Source: Streptomyces triculaminicus (GTDB lineage Bacteria > Actinomycetota > Actinomycetes > Streptomycetales > Streptomycetaceae). Taken from it: a DNA stretch of 64,000 bases. The position numbers were made by a program, and so were the translations under genes. This document shows, one piece after another, positions 63,905 to 64,000 of the stretch. Position 1 is the stretch's first letter. Every line of letters begins with the position of its first letter. The notes beneath the pieces were generated by a model. The model was not told the origin of the DNA. It saw nothing but the letters and a program-made list of their open reading frames with translations, and ran no database searches. Location of the stretch: contig NZ_JAFMOF010000002.1 of assembly GCF_017349075.1 (NCBI RefSeq), forward strand, positions 1,818,191-1,882,190, read 5' to 3'.

Positions 63905-63942
63905 CGCGGGACTCTTGGAAGAGATCAAGACGACGGAGAACA

Positions 63943-64000
63943 ATGACGTACTCTCCCGGCGCACAGCCGCGTCCAACACGCCTGTCCGCACTGCTGCTCG
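63943..64000 (+). CDS. Start of a gene cut by the window end
   Basis: ATG 63943 with GGAG 5 nt upstream and a promoter-like sequence before it. The 19 visible codons read TYSPGAQPRPTRLSALLL. Too short to name; the hydrophobic run may be the first membrane helix or a signal. Confidence 0.45.
   Translation, partial: MTYSPGAQPRPTRLSALLL

Noticed and set aside
1..64000. tRNA, rRNA or CRISPR array
   Set aside because: No T-loop-bearing cloverleaf, rRNA motif or regularly spaced repeat was found by eye.

Overview
The window is high-GC, GC3-rich DNA with Streptomyces-type gene content: LppU/SCO3897, TerD proteins, a BlaI/M56 pair, ECF41 and ECF42 sigma factors, CASTOR/POLLUX-like channel, Vat acetyltransferase and many ATGA/GTGA-coupled genes. 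I read it as accessory Streptomyces chromosome, probably an arm. It mixes intact small operons with an unusual number of broken genes. No rRNA, tRNA or CRISPR array was seen.

Layout. 0-6.7 kb: the end of a polyketide operon, in order an iterative type I PKS (KS-AT-DH-PPT, hglE/PUFA-like, frameshifted here), ACP, alpha/beta hydrolase, glycosyltransferase and methyltransferase, all overlapping by 4 bp. 6.9-9.7 kb: a glycine-rich surface-type protein with a GT4 glycosyltransferase. 10.7-18.8 kb: NUDIX, BlaI/M56, TerD-family genes, LppU, CDF zinc transporter, Imm5 immunity gene; two identical operator-like sequences sit 4.9 kb apart in inverted orientation. 19-21 kb: ion-channel protein. 21.2-27.7 kb: an antibiotic-resistance block with a macrolide-type glycosyltransferase behind a putative leader peptide and attenuator, a Vat acetyltransferase, MarR/MFS/isochorismatase operon, and LysR/cupin. 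28-36 kb: LuxR/amidohydrolase, two-component system with divergent PepSY target, PP2C phosphatase, YqeY. 36.7-40 kb: two tandem secreted TAP-like peptidases. 40.6-45.4 kb: a giant (~1,580 aa) protein gene with two frameshifts. 45.5-47 kb: PAP2 membrane enzyme with an AT-rich upstream region.

47-64 kb is the most eroded part: an hpaB-hpaE-hpaD homoprotocatechuate cluster collapsed by internal deletions, aldo/keto reductase behind a MerR-type promoter, ECF41 sigma factor, P450, a fragment of a cholesterol-dependent (thiol-activated) cytolysin next to a 5'-truncated tyrosine recombinase, a broken FAD oxidoreductase, a truncated ECF42 sigma factor with its DGPF/YciI partner, and a dienelactone-hydrolase-like gene.

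Apparent frameshifts recur in C/G-rich tracts (PKS, glycine-rich protein, M56, giant protein, ALDH, cytolysin). Some may be sequencing indels; the large deletions and truncations are more likely genuine gene decay. The two cannot be separated from this sequence alone.
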